Positions 1-7,908 of a DNA stretch of 12,726 bases are shown in pieces. Positions within the stretch are counted from its first letter, which is position 1; every line of letters begins with the position of its first letter. The notes below the pieces were generated by a model. The model was not told the origin of the DNA. It made no database searches and saw nothing but the letters and a program-made list of their open reading frames with translations. Position numbers and translations under genes: made by a program. Origin of the DNA: Gammaproteobacteria bacterium RIFCSPHIGHO2_12_FULL_38_11 (GTDB lineage Bacteria; Pseudomonadota; Gammaproteobacteria; Coxiellales; Coxiellaceae); NCBI GenBank assembly GCA_001801515.1, contig MGXX01000021.1, positions 1 through 12,726 of the forward strand. Reading direction: 5' to 3'.

Positions 1-22
1 CGATGTTGCGATGTTGCGATGT
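1..22. repeat. Octanucleotide tandem repeat at window edge
   Basis: Two full copies and a six-base partial copy of CGATGTTG run from position 1 to 22, and the array may continue beyond the left edge. The unit is not a multiple of three, and on the minus strand the array lies just inside the first codons of the apparent gene starting at 37. Confidence 0.7.
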
Positions 23-37
23 AAAATCATGCGACAT
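1..37 (-). CDS. Start of an unidentified gene, cut by the left edge
   Basis: On the minus strand an ATG at 37 follows a strong Shine-Dalgarno sequence (AAGGAGGAG, complement of 40-48) and opens a frame with no stop to the window edge, reading MSHDFTSQHRNI. Only 12 codons are visible, so no function can be given. Codons 7-12 consist of an 8-bp tandem repeat, which may be an in-frame simple repeat near the start of a real gene. It may also mean that the frame is accidental. The good ribosome binding site is the main support. Confidence 0.4.
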   Translation of the reverse strand, partial: MSHDFTSQHRNI

Positions 38-149
38 TTCTCCTCCTTGTCAACCATTGCCTTGCGTCCTGTCAGTAAAAAACTAAATTGAGTCTAGCAA
101 GCTCAAACCATTATGTACATACTCGATCGCTGGATTATAATGCGCGTTT

Positions 150-236
150 TTAAATCTCAATTTTTCTCAACTGATTTTCCTCTTCCTCTGTTAACAAAAT
201 CCAATAACGATAGCCATTGGGTTTAAAGATCATCAT
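150..236 (-). CDS. Possible 28-codon ORF overlapping the end of the ATPase gene
   Basis: In the +1 frame relative to the ATPase gene that ends at 223, tandem ATG codons at 236 and 233 open a short frame ending in TAA at 150. It reads MMIFKPNGYRYWILLTEEE and continues into a charged tail. The aromatic-then-acidic composition looks protein-like, and the 14-bp overlap with the ATPase stop would allow translational coupling. There is no clear Shine-Dalgarno sequence. It may be a small peptide gene, the tail of a decayed gene, or chance. No family was recognised. Confidence 0.2.
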   Translation of the reverse strand: MMIFKPNGYRYWILLTEEEENQLRKIEI

Positions 237-1398
237 CAAAAAACTTTTTAATACCCTCTTGCCATGGATACACCATCACATCATCTATTTTTTTAATATA
301 AGGATCACAAGAAAAACAAACCGCTTCACACTCTGGAAAATCACTGGCGATATTAATCAAGGATTTTAAATCACTTTTTTCAACGCAAACTTTACTTTTA
401 ACTTCAATCAGCAGCAATTGTTTTCCTGGACGCTCCACAATTAAATCTACTTCGACATCGCTTTCAGTTCGCAAATAAGAAAACTGATATTCAGATTTAT
501 TGTAACTTGCCAATTTAATGCATTCTGTCACGATAAATTGTTCAAACAAATCATCATAATAGTTTGTTGATCGTACTAGCGGAATAGTTAATGTTTTGCT
601 TAATGCCCTAACAATACCGACATCGATGAAGTAAAATTTCGGCGCATGGCGTAATCGCTTTCTAAATGAATGTCGATATGACTCCAACATAAACCCCAGC
701 AATGTGTCTTCCAAAATTTCAAAATAAGTCGCGACAGTTTTATCATCCACACCCACATTACGTGCAATATTTGCATAATTCACGATTTTGCTGTTTGTTT
801 GCGCCGCTACTTGCAAAAAACGACGAAAGGAATCTAATTTTTTTACTAACTGTTCAGCCCACACTTCTACTTTTAAATAAGTAAGTGCATAACTTTGCAA
901 AAATTTTCTTTTGGCGGTTGCTGTTGCTAAATTTATCGCTTTCGGTAATAAACCCCAAGCCAATGCAACATCTAATTTAAAGTGTGCACCCAATTCAAGA
1001 TAGGTAAGCGGGTATAAATGATAAACAAAAGCGCGTCCTGCTAATAAATTCACACCAGCCAGTTTTAATTTACGCGCGCTTGATCCAGTGAGAATAAAAA
1101 TCTTTTTTGTTTTTTTCTTTTCAATTAATAAATGTACAATGTCCAATAATTTCGGCACTTTCTGAATTTCATCGATAATCACATGCGTTGCAGAATCTGG
1201 CATTGCATCAACCAATGCAATTAAATCATTTGGTTTTTCCAAAAAACGCATTTCAATTTCAGGATCTAATAAATCGAGATACAAATTCTGATCAAGCTTA
1301 AATTCGTCTTCAAGTAATGAACTTTTTCCAACACCACGCGCACCGAACAATAAAACACTGTGGTCGTGTGGCAATGCCAAATGACGCTTAACGTACAT
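223..1398 (-). CDS. AAA-type ATPase with DUF4143-like C-terminus and PD-(D/E)XK-like region
   Basis: This 391-residue protein has the layout of the AAA_14/DUF4143 family. The Walker A motif is GARGVGKSS (residues 19-27), Walker B is VIIDEIQ (73-79), the sensor-1 motif is LTGSS (103-107), and GRA at 121-123 is typical of the family. A winged-helix-like stretch (about 203-235) is followed by a C-terminal region with E287, D318 and E332-V-K334 spaced as in PD-(D/E)XK nucleases. It should be a soluble ATP-binding protein. The biological role of the family is unsettled, and DNA binding or cleavage is inferred. The start is ATG 1398, with GGAG 7 nt upstream, and that Shine-Dalgarno sequence lies inside an inverted repeat (1405-1464). 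Length matches the family and no catalytic residue appears lost. It lies downstream of a second, distantly related ATPase in the same orientation. Confidence 0.9.
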   Translation of the reverse strand: MYVKRHLALPHDHSVLLFGARGVGKSSLLEDEFKLDQNLYLDLLDPEIEMRFLEKPNDLIALVDAMPDSATHVIIDEIQKVPKLLDIVHLLIEKKKTKKIFILTGSSARKLKLAGVNLLAGRAFVYHLYPLTYLELGAHFKLDVALAWGLLPKAINLATATAKRKFLQSYALTYLKVEVWAEQLVKKLDSFRRFLQVAAQTNSKIVNYANIARNVGVDDKTVATYFEILEDTLLGFMLESYRHSFRKRLRHAPKFYFIDVGIVRALSKTLTIPLVRSTNYYDDLFEQFIVTECIKLASYNKSEYQFSYLRTESDVEVDLIVERPGKQLLLIEVKSKVCVEKSDLKSLINIASDFPECEAVCFSCDPYIKKIDDVMVYPWQEGIKKFFDDDL

Positions 1399-1404
1399 AT
1401 CATG

Positions 1405-1479
1405 ACTCCGGATTTAAGGCGTAATATCGGAATAAACTCCGGAAATACGTCTAAAATCCGGAGTGATATCCGAAATTAC
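1405..1479 (-). promoter_or_regulatory. Inverted-repeat leader of the DUF4143-type ATPase, overlapping its ribosome binding site
   Basis: ACTCCGGATTT (1405-1415) and AAATCCGGAGT (1454-1464) form a perfect 11-bp inverted repeat. A second, longer imperfect inverted repeat pairs 1421-1443 with 1457-1479 (18 of 23 positions). A further ACTCCGGA copy sits at 1436-1443. On the coding (minus) strand, the repeat arm nearest the gene contains the GGAG used as Shine-Dalgarno sequence for the ATG at 1398. Binding of a protein to the DNA, or folding of the leader RNA, would therefore cover the start. An operator for autoregulation is the simplest reading, but it is an inference. Confidence 0.6.
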
Positions 1480-1536
1480 AGCACACAAGGTCATAAAAAG
1501 CAATAGCAGATATATTTATTGGAAAACAAGCTTCAC

Positions 1537-2994
1537 TCATTCTTGAAACAAATCATCCAACGTTGCGACACTTTGCACTAATTCATCTGAATAAGGATTT
1601 TCAATAATCCCATTAGCCGAAACAAACGAAACAAGCAGTTGTTTTTGCGTTCGGGTATGCTGTTTAAATACGACTAATTTTCGATTTAAAATTTCAAAAT
1701 AATCTTTGGTGATTAAGAATGGTTTTTCAGTATACTTAACCTCACAAATGGTAATAGCATTATCACGACGGTCAAACAATAAATCAATTTGCGCACCACG
1801 TTCATTACTGTTTTTCTTAGGTGTGTATTTCCACGTGCTTGCTAGACTCATGGGCGGCAAATTCAATTTTTCTTTGATGGCAACGAGATGTTTATAGCAG
1901 ACCATCTCAAACGCATATCCTAACCAATTATGCCATTCAGGTGTTACACACAATGATTGCCAATCGCTTTGTGTTAATGATTTATTTTGCAACAAGGTTT
2001 TAATGGGTTCAATCCATTTCAAATAAAAATAACTATATTCATCTATTAATCGATAGTAAGTATTTTTTCGCTTATGATAAAGTGGATTAAATCGCATGAT
2101 AAAACCCGCATCTTCTAACTCTTGAAGTTTTTTCATGCCACTGCCGCCCGATGAATCAATCAGCTCTAGTAGTTTTGTTTTTTCCAACCCATCTTTATTT
2201 TTTGACAGCGCTACAACAATTTTAATGTGTGTTTCATGATTTTTAAAAAGAGACGAAAATAAATTATCAAACTCATTTACAAAAAATGCTTTTTTGGAAA
2301 ATGCTAATTTCCCAATAATTTGCATCGCCGACCCTTTCCATTTTATTTTCGATAAATAAAATGGCACGCCGCCCGTAACCATGTAAATTAACAATATTTG
2401 ATGATTATCTAAATTGATATGGTTGTGTTTCAAGTAATTTTTTGTTTCAGAAAGATTAAAAGGCTCTAAACATATTTTCTCGGTAATTCTATTGTGTAAC
2501 CCGCCTTTGTTATTGATAATTTTATCAATAATCCAAGAGGCGGAAGAACCGCAAATAATAAATTTAATTTTTGAATTAGCAGACCAATACTGATTCCAAA
2601 AATAATCAATGTTTTGTAATAATTTTGATTTTGGCGTTGCCATCCAAGGTATTTCATCTATAAAAATAATAATTTTTTTATAATGGCATTTTTCTATTGC
2701 TTCATTTAATGCTTTAAAAGTATCACGCCAATTATTGGTCTTTTCTAACCTGGCGCCACCGTAAAATGTTTCTCCAATACGGTCCATGACATTGGCAATT
2801 TGTTCTGCCATTGTGCCGTCTTTCAAACTAGTCACATTAAAAAAAAGTGCATCGCTTTTATTCTGAAAAAATTCACGAATAAGAAATGTTTTTCCTACGC
2901 GTCGACGACCATAAACCGCTAGGAATTCTGCGTGTTTTGATTCATACACATTACTCAGTATCTCAAGTTCTTCTATGCGACCCGTGATAGTCAT
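1537..2994 (-). CDS. Archaeal-type ATPase with DUF234-like nuclease C-terminus
   Basis: This 485-residue protein resembles the archaeal-ATPase family (PF01637) joined to a DUF234 C-terminus. Walker A is GRRRVGKT (residues 29-36), Walker B is FIDEIPWM (111-118), and a CGSSASW sensor-like motif lies at 148-154. A helix-turn-helix region (about 255-305) precedes a C-terminal domain with E363, AQID (D404) and CEVK (E418, K420), consistent with a PD-(D/E)XK nuclease fold. The reading frame is open upstream to a TTG at 3054. I prefer ATG 2994 because it begins the conserved ITGRIEEL segment and because the extra upstream codons would translate the repeat block at 3005-3083. A weak GGGA lies 7 nt before this ATG. 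It is probably a soluble DNA-associated ATPase, and its physiological role is unknown. Confidence 0.88.
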   Translation of the reverse strand: MTITGRIEELEILSNVYESKHAEFLAVYGRRRVGKTFLIREFFQNKSDALFFNVTSLKDGTMAEQIANVMDRIGETFYGGARLEKTNNWRDTFKALNEAIEKCHYKKIIIFIDEIPWMATPKSKLLQNIDYFWNQYWSANSKIKFIICGSSASWIIDKIINNKGGLHNRITEKICLEPFNLSETKNYLKHNHINLDNHQILLIYMVTGGVPFYLSKIKWKGSAMQIIGKLAFSKKAFFVNEFDNLFSSLFKNHETHIKIVVALSKNKDGLEKTKLLELIDSSGGSGMKKLQELEDAGFIMRFNPLYHKRKNTYYRLIDEYSYFYLKWIEPIKTLLQNKSLTQSDWQSLCVTPEWHNWLGYAFEMVCYKHLVAIKEKLNLPPMSLASTWKYTPKKNSNERGAQIDLLFDRRDNAITICEVKYTEKPFLITKDYFEILNRKLVVFKQHTRTQKQLLVSFVSANGIIENPYSDELVQSVATLDDLFQE

Positions 2995-3004
2995 TTTAGT
3001 CCCA

Positions 3005-3083
3005 TGTGTTATTCTGCCACTTATAATGATCCTATAACTGGCAGAATCTTGCAAGTTTTTTGTGTTATTCTGCCGGTTATAGG
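3005..3083 (-). promoter_or_regulatory. Three-copy palindromic leader of the DUF234-type ATPase
   Basis: Three copies of one element lie just upstream of ATG 2994. TGTGTTATTCTGCC plus a TTATA tail is at 3005-3025, an inverted copy CCTATAACTGGCAGAAT at 3031-3047, and TGTGTTATTCTGCCGGTTATAGG-type sequence at 3061-3083. The second and third copies form a 17-bp inverted repeat (16 of 17 paired) with a 19-nt loop. The first and second match at 14 of 15 positions. The block fills most of the gap between the oxidoreductase stop and the ATPase start, so it probably contains promoter and operator. A hairpin in read-through RNA from the dotL side is also possible, but no T-run follows, so it is not a typical terminator. 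Confidence 0.6.
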
Positions 3084-3107
3084 AAGCAATAGATTACAGA
3101 TACGCGC

Positions 3108-4322
3108 CTAATTTTTGATATTCTCTGGCCGAAAACCCATACCGATCAGCCGCGCAGGAATGCGTCGAAGCAACGGAAACCATTGCAATAATTTTAATGC
3201 AAAAGGGGGGGTTGGATGAATGCGATTTCCCAACACGCGATCGATGACGCGATCTTGAATAAAAACTTGTACACGCTGCATCAATTTTGTCGGTAATTCA
3301 CGGCGCTTTTGTATTGCCGCTAAATTAGATTCCGTAACCCTATTATTTTTTAAAAATGCGGGTATTAAAATATTGGCAGCAGCCACCGCATCTTGCACAG
3401 CAAGATTAATACCTACACCACCAATGGGTGACATAGCGTGTGCCGCATCGCCAATACATAATAATCCAGCGCGATACCATTTTTGCAAACGGTTCACAGT
3501 CACCGCCAATAATTTTATTTGCGTCCACTCTTTTATTTCTTTTATGCGATCAGCCAGCTCAGGCACAATTTCAAGAATACTACGATAAAATGATTCTAGT
3601 CCTGCTTGTTGTATTTTATCAAAATCACCTTTACGTATAATAAATCCACACTGCCAATAATCGCCTCGCTCAATCATAATTAACATGCGTCCCATATCAA
3701 TTTTACCCATCGATTGCTTTGCATCCGACTTTTTGCGTGACAAACGAAACCACAGCACATCCATCGGCGCGCTTAAGGTTTTCAGTGTTAATCCACTTTT
3801 TTCACGAACGATAGAGTGACGACCATCGGCACCCACAACCAAATTCGTCTGAATCTCAAATTCGTTTTCGTTATTTTTTGCACGGACACCCATTATTTTT
3901 CCAGCGGATTCAATTAACGCTGTTCCTTCTGTCCCCATTAGTAATTTAAAATTAGGATAATTACGCGCTTCTTTAGCGATAAAATTTAGAAAATCCCATT
4001 GGGGCATGAAGGCAATATAGGGACAATGCACTTTAAGGTGAGAAAAATCAGCGAGCATTATTTTGTGTGTGCCAATGACAGCTGCTAATTGACGCGTTTC
4101 ATTATGGGGCAACGCTAAAAACGGCTCCAGCAGATTTAATTCGTGAAGAATTTCCATGGTAGAAGGATGAATGGTATCACCCCGAAAATCGCGAAAGAAA
4201 TCAGCCCATTTTTCCAAGACAACAACATCAATTCCCGCACGCGCCAGTAAAAAACCAAGCATAATTCCGGCTGGGCCACCGCCTACAATACAACAGCTTG
4301 TTGTTAATTTTTTCGCGTCCAT
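3108..4322 (-). CDS. FAD-dependent monooxygenase-like oxidoreductase
   Basis: This 404-residue flavoprotein is of the aromatic hydroxylase (PHBH/UbiH-like, FAD_binding_3) type. The N-terminal dinucleotide-binding motif is VGGGPAG (residues 13-19), ending in the acidic VVLEKW (34-39). The DG motif is VVGADGRHS (162-170), and the second FAD motif is CIGDAAHAMSP (289-299), followed by GGVGINLAVQDA. These bind FAD and, in the family, NAD(P)H. The substrate cannot be read from sequence. No membrane segment is evident. ATG 4322 is chosen over an upstream in-frame TTG because GGAAG lies 8-9 nt before it and the FAD motif then starts near the usual residue 12. The gene begins 31 bp after dotL in the same orientation and is likely co-transcribed with it. 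It is not a known Dot/Icm component. Confidence 0.9.
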   Translation of the reverse strand: MDAKKLTTSCCIVGGGPAGIMLGFLLARAGIDVVVLEKWADFFRDFRGDTIHPSTMEILHELNLLEPFLALPHNETRQLAAVIGTHKIMLADFSHLKVHCPYIAFMPQWDFLNFIAKEARNYPNFKLLMGTEGTALIESAGKIMGVRAKNNENEFEIQTNLVVGADGRHSIVREKSGLTLKTLSAPMDVLWFRLSRKKSDAKQSMGKIDMGRMLIMIERGDYWQCGFIIRKGDFDKIQQAGLESFYRSILEIVPELADRIKEIKEWTQIKLLAVTVNRLQKWYRAGLLCIGDAAHAMSPIGGVGINLAVQDAVAAANILIPAFLKNNRVTESNLAAIQKRRELPTKLMQRVQVFIQDRVIDRVLGNRIHPTPPFALKLLQWFPLLRRIPARLIGMGFRPENIKN

Positions 4323-4353
4323 TTTAGTCACTTCCAGCAATCATTTTTGCGGC

Positions 4354-6735
4354 TTATTTACTGACTTCTTCCTTTTTCTTCAAACTAATTCCTTCAATGA
4401 TATCCCGCAGCTTGGCTGCAATTTGTTCTGCCAATACCGGCGGATCCAGCGGTGCCGGCGGATAATCTGTTCCGCGATCCATATCACCCACCAACTCCAT
4501 CGCCACAGTCGAAGCATTACGACCTGATTTTCCACATAGACGTTGCACATATTCGATTTGATCACGCACTGATTTACGATTTAAAACCGCTGCGCGATAA
4601 GCAGGATCTTCTGGCACTTCAAGCGGCTTAAGATATTCTGTCATCCGCAATCCAACAAACACATTCAAGCGATGCTCAGCTGATTCAGTTTGCGTTTGCG
4701 CGACTTCCGCAAAAAAGTCGACGGGGATATCACCTTCAACTTCAATATGTTCTTCAAAATTCGTCAATAACATCGTTGCGCGTTCAATCGGCAGAAATTG
4801 TTCATATTCCCGCATTAACTGCACTACACGTGTAATTTCTTCATTTTCTGGTACATCAAAAGGTTTCCATCCTGCTTTAGCAGAAGTATCCAGAGTTTGA
4901 TAAATATCAAATGATTTTGTAATTTGTCGAGCCACTTCATCTGACGGTGCATCCACCATTAAAAAATGATTTAAATGCATGCGTTTAACAGGCGTTGGAT
5001 TTGCATAAAAAAAACGTCCACGCACAATTTTAGATTTGAAAAAGAAATGCGCTTCACCTTCACGTTGCTCTTTTAAATCCAGTAAATCTACGCGTGCACG
5101 TTTTTCTAAGCGTGCGCCTTTTGCATCTTGATAGGTTCCTAGCACACTACCTTGATCCACTTGAAAACTATCAACATGTGTTACATAAGATTCACCCGCT
5201 GTTTTCATAAAGAAATCCCAGGTGTCCAATGGATCTTCTAATTTCATACAAATTTTAATATTGGTATTCGCACCAATTGATAATGCTTCTTCTTTCGAGG
5301 CCTTTTGAAACGCCGGCAAATCTTGTCCGGCAAAGACAACAGAAAAACCCAGGGACCGCGCTTGCGCTGGGACAACAGCAAAACCCTCAACAGCATAATA
5401 ACCATATTCATCTAATATGCATAAATAGGGTGTTTCAGAAGTTGTTGGTTTTTTTTCAATTAAATCTTTATATTGTCCTTCAACTGAATCACCCAATCCT
5501 GCTGCCATCATGGATTTTAATGTCGCAATAACAATCTTTCCTAAGTTCGATAATTCTTCCGGTGATTTTTCCAACGCAGGTAATAATACGCATAAAATAC
5601 GACGATTTAAGACAACGTCTGTTAAATCTACTTCGGGTAAACGAATACGCAAAATATGGCCGTAAGTATCCGCCAATGACGTAAAAATACGCACCAATTG
5701 CATGACGATATAACCATGTTGTTCGAATACTTGCGAAACCTGCTTACCTTTACTTTCCTTTTTAAAACCAGGCAAGGTGTAAAGATAATTGGTAATCGGC
5801 TCAAGCACCACTGAAGGAAAATTTTCTAAACTCACCGATTCCATACCATCGCGCGGAAATAATTTATCAAGCACAATGGTTTCTAATTTAGGTAAGTGAA
5901 AATAATTACGAATGGTATTGGCATCTAACAAAACGTGTCCTGCATCGCGCATTGCAACCAATACTTTCATCAGTGATTCAACGAAACCAATCGCACGACC
6001 TTTCCACATATCAGCATCAGGTGCGCCACCCTGCGATGATCCCATCAAACTCACCACCAAGTTAGACAACATGCTTGATGAGCCAGTACCGAAAGGATTT
6101 AATGTGTTTGATAAACGCAACTCTTGCGGGCCAATAATATCTTTCGCACCCGTCATAAAATTAATTAATAATAAATCATCTTCGCGTCCCATCGAACGCA
6201 CCATGGAAAACACGGAAGCATATAAACTGTTATCCCCTTTACCATCGACATAAATAAATCCCGATGCTTGCACCAAGGCATTATACGCGATGGACATTAA
6301 TGCCTGCGTTTTACCAGAACCGGTTGAACCAAAAATTAAAACATGTGTACGCATATCTTCATTGCTAAACCACATTTCTTCATTGGTTTTAATTTCATTA
6401 CCAAAAAAATAAATTCCCCGTGCCATACGGGGTTTTCCGGAGCCAGACAAGATATCGTTGTAATCTTTTTCATGTGACATTAGGGGCAAACGAAATGGCA
6501 AAGTACGCTTTTGAAAATAACCAAAAATAAAACAACCCACGCCCACAATTAAAATTAATTCACTCATCGACCCAATCAAAAAAGCGCCCATTCCAAAGCA
6601 AACCAACACGACTGCCAAGGCATGTGGTTTTTTGAGTGTCGCAGCAATACGCATACCCAAGGTACGGGTATCACGAATAATTTTACCTTGATCTTGTTCT
6701 TGCGCTGAATCTAATCCGCGCTGGTTGTATGCCAT
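4354..6735 (-). CDS. dotL: DotL (IcmO), type IVB secretion coupling ATPase
   Basis: DotL is the VirD4-like coupling protein that accepts effectors and feeds them to the Dot/Icm channel. This copy has 793 residues, close to the roughly 783 of Legionella. Two N-terminal membrane segments span about 38-55 and 59-74. Walker A is GSTGSGKT (136-143) and Walker B is LCILDEYG (438-445). In Legionella the long C-terminal tail, here about 660-793, binds DotN, IcmS-IcmW and LvgA. The tail here is intact, with the conserved-looking cysteine segment RLCGKSGRNA and a charged end. The start ATG 6735 lies inside the end of dotM (25-bp overlap), with AAAGG 7 nt upstream, which implies translational coupling. 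It acts at the inner membrane with the neighbouring DotM. Confidence 0.97.
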   Translation of the reverse strand: MAYNQRGLDSAQEQDQGKIIRDTRTLGMRIAATLKKPHALAVVLVCFGMGAFLIGSMSELILIVGVGCFIFGYFQKRTLPFRLPLMSHEKDYNDILSGSGKPRMARGIYFFGNEIKTNEEMWFSNEDMRTHVLIFGSTGSGKTQALMSIAYNALVQASGFIYVDGKGDNSLYASVFSMVRSMGREDDLLLINFMTGAKDIIGPQELRLSNTLNPFGTGSSSMLSNLVVSLMGSSQGGAPDADMWKGRAIGFVESLMKVLVAMRDAGHVLLDANTIRNYFHLPKLETIVLDKLFPRDGMESVSLENFPSVVLEPITNYLYTLPGFKKESKGKQVSQVFEQHGYIVMQLVRIFTSLADTYGHILRIRLPEVDLTDVVLNRRILCVLLPALEKSPEELSNLGKIVIATLKSMMAAGLGDSVEGQYKDLIEKKPTTSETPYLCILDEYGYYAVEGFAVVPAQARSLGFSVVFAGQDLPAFQKASKEEALSIGANTNIKICMKLEDPLDTWDFFMKTAGESYVTHVDSFQVDQGSVLGTYQDAKGARLEKRARVDLLDLKEQREGEAHFFFKSKIVRGRFFYANPTPVKRMHLNHFLMVDAPSDEVARQITKSFDIYQTLDTSAKAGWKPFDVPENEEITRVVQLMREYEQFLPIERATMLLTNFEEHIEVEGDIPVDFFAEVAQTQTESAEHRLNVFVGLRMTEYLKPLEVPEDPAYRAAVLNRKSVRDQIEYVQRLCGKSGRNASTVAMELVGDMDRGTDYPPAPLDPPVLAEQIAAKLRDIIEGISLKKKEEVSK

Positions 6736-7868
6736 TGCTCACCTTTATCAACAAACAAAACGTTTTGCAGTGTTTCATCTAATGCATCAACCGCACTTTT
6801 CACCATTGGCGTTTTTAATGCGCGGCCTATTTTTTGTTCTGCTTTCCAATGTGCAAAAGCACCCCCCACTTCAACAAAAGCGGTACGACGCCCCACATTA
6901 TTTAACATAAACCACATACGACGATCGACAGGTTTTAACCATAAAAATTCTGCCGATGCGAGTACGCCATCACTTCTTGCAATTTCTAATAAAGTTGCCA
7001 TAACAGTTGCAACATAGGCATGACGCAATTGAAGCCATTGAATAATTCTGTGATTATGAAATTGCTGTAACTGTTCGGAAACGCCTGTGAAATCGAGTTT
7101 TCCGCTGGCCGCTGATGCAGCAATTTGAGATAAGAATGTTTTTGCGAGTGGTCGTTGTCCTGTCGCACGTGCTAAACAAATAAGTGCAATGGCTTTTATA
7201 TGAATTGGCAGCGTTTTTAGTCCTTTCCACATTGGTCCTAATTGCAAAGCAAACAAACGATACGCGGGTTTTTGTTTTAGCGTCCATACCCGCTTAGCAT
7301 TCACCACTTTCATCAGTAACAGCTCATGTTGATGACAAAAATCCAACGGCAATTGACACATCGCCCACGGACCTTTATCAATATTTTCTTTGACTAAATC
7401 AAGTGATAAAACAGGTATAATTTGCGGCCAAACTTCTTGCCCAACCATACGCAGTGACTTCATATCATAATCATGACGAAATTGCGCAGCACCCCGAAAA
7501 AAAACAAATGCAGCAAGCATGACGAAAATAATAACGATAGGGTAACGTGTCCACTCTCCTAAATCAGCGTTAATTGCCGAAAAATTAGTCCAAGTTACGC
7601 TGCTTGGCCTAACAGTTTGCATATATTTTTGCAGGGCATTGAGTTGATGCATGTCGGGTGGTGTAATGTGTAAAAATTGCGCGACGGGTATCCACCATTC
7701 TGCTAAATAACGCATCGCATCAATTTCGTGAACACGCATCCAAAAAACAGGAATAACCAGGATACGAGAATCAACAAACCAAAAAATAATCGCAGCACCA
7801 AAAATCAGCACCACCATCCAAAAAATATTGGCTGTTTGATCGGTTTGTTGTTGACCGCCACCTTGCAT
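6711..7868 (-). CDS. dotM: DotM (IcmP), coupling-complex membrane protein
   Basis: This 385-residue inner-membrane protein matches DotM/IcmP in size (about 376-380 in Legionella) and position before dotL. Membrane segments are near residues 14-32 and 109-124, with a large cytoplasmic domain after FFRGAAQFRHDYDMKSLR. In Legionella this domain has basic patches that recognise glutamate-rich effector signals. The C-terminal half here (for example FVEVGGAFAHWKAEQKIGR) is well preserved. ATG 7868 has AAGGA about 6 nt upstream, and the glutamine-rich N-terminus (MQGGGQQQ) fits the family. It overlaps dotL by 25 bp and follows icmQ by 40 bp, so all three are probably one transcript. Confidence 0.95.
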   Translation of the reverse strand: MQGGGQQQTDQTANIFWMVVLIFGAAIIFWFVDSRILVIPVFWMRVHEIDAMRYLAEWWIPVAQFLHITPPDMHQLNALQKYMQTVRPSSVTWTNFSAINADLGEWTRYPIVIIFVMLAAFVFFRGAAQFRHDYDMKSLRMVGQEVWPQIIPVLSLDLVKENIDKGPWAMCQLPLDFCHQHELLLMKVVNAKRVWTLKQKPAYRLFALQLGPMWKGLKTLPIHIKAIALICLARATGQRPLAKTFLSQIAASAASGKLDFTGVSEQLQQFHNHRIIQWLQLRHAYVATVMATLLEIARSDGVLASAEFLWLKPVDRRMWFMLNNVGRRTAFVEVGGAFAHWKAEQKIGRALKTPMVKSAVDALDETLQNVLFVDKGEQWHTTSAD

Positions 7869-7908
7869 GTGAAATCCTTTTTATCCAATATCACTGTAGA
7901 GATTAATG

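Noticed and set aside
136..141. Plus-strand TATAAT as a promoter
   Set aside because: No acceptable -35 is visible at 16-18 bp, and no plus-strand gene lies downstream for over 9 kb.
2995..3054. N-terminal extension of the DUF234 ATPase to the TTG at 3054
   Set aside because: It would translate the palindromic repeat block. The family-like sequence begins at the ATG at 2994.
4171..4527. Plus-strand open frame across the dotL/oxidoreductase junction
   Set aside because: It lies opposite two well-supported genes, has low-complexity composition and shows no recognisable domain.
5912..6253. Plus-strand open frame inside dotL
   Set aside because: It is an antisense shadow of the conserved ATPase region, with no motif of its own.
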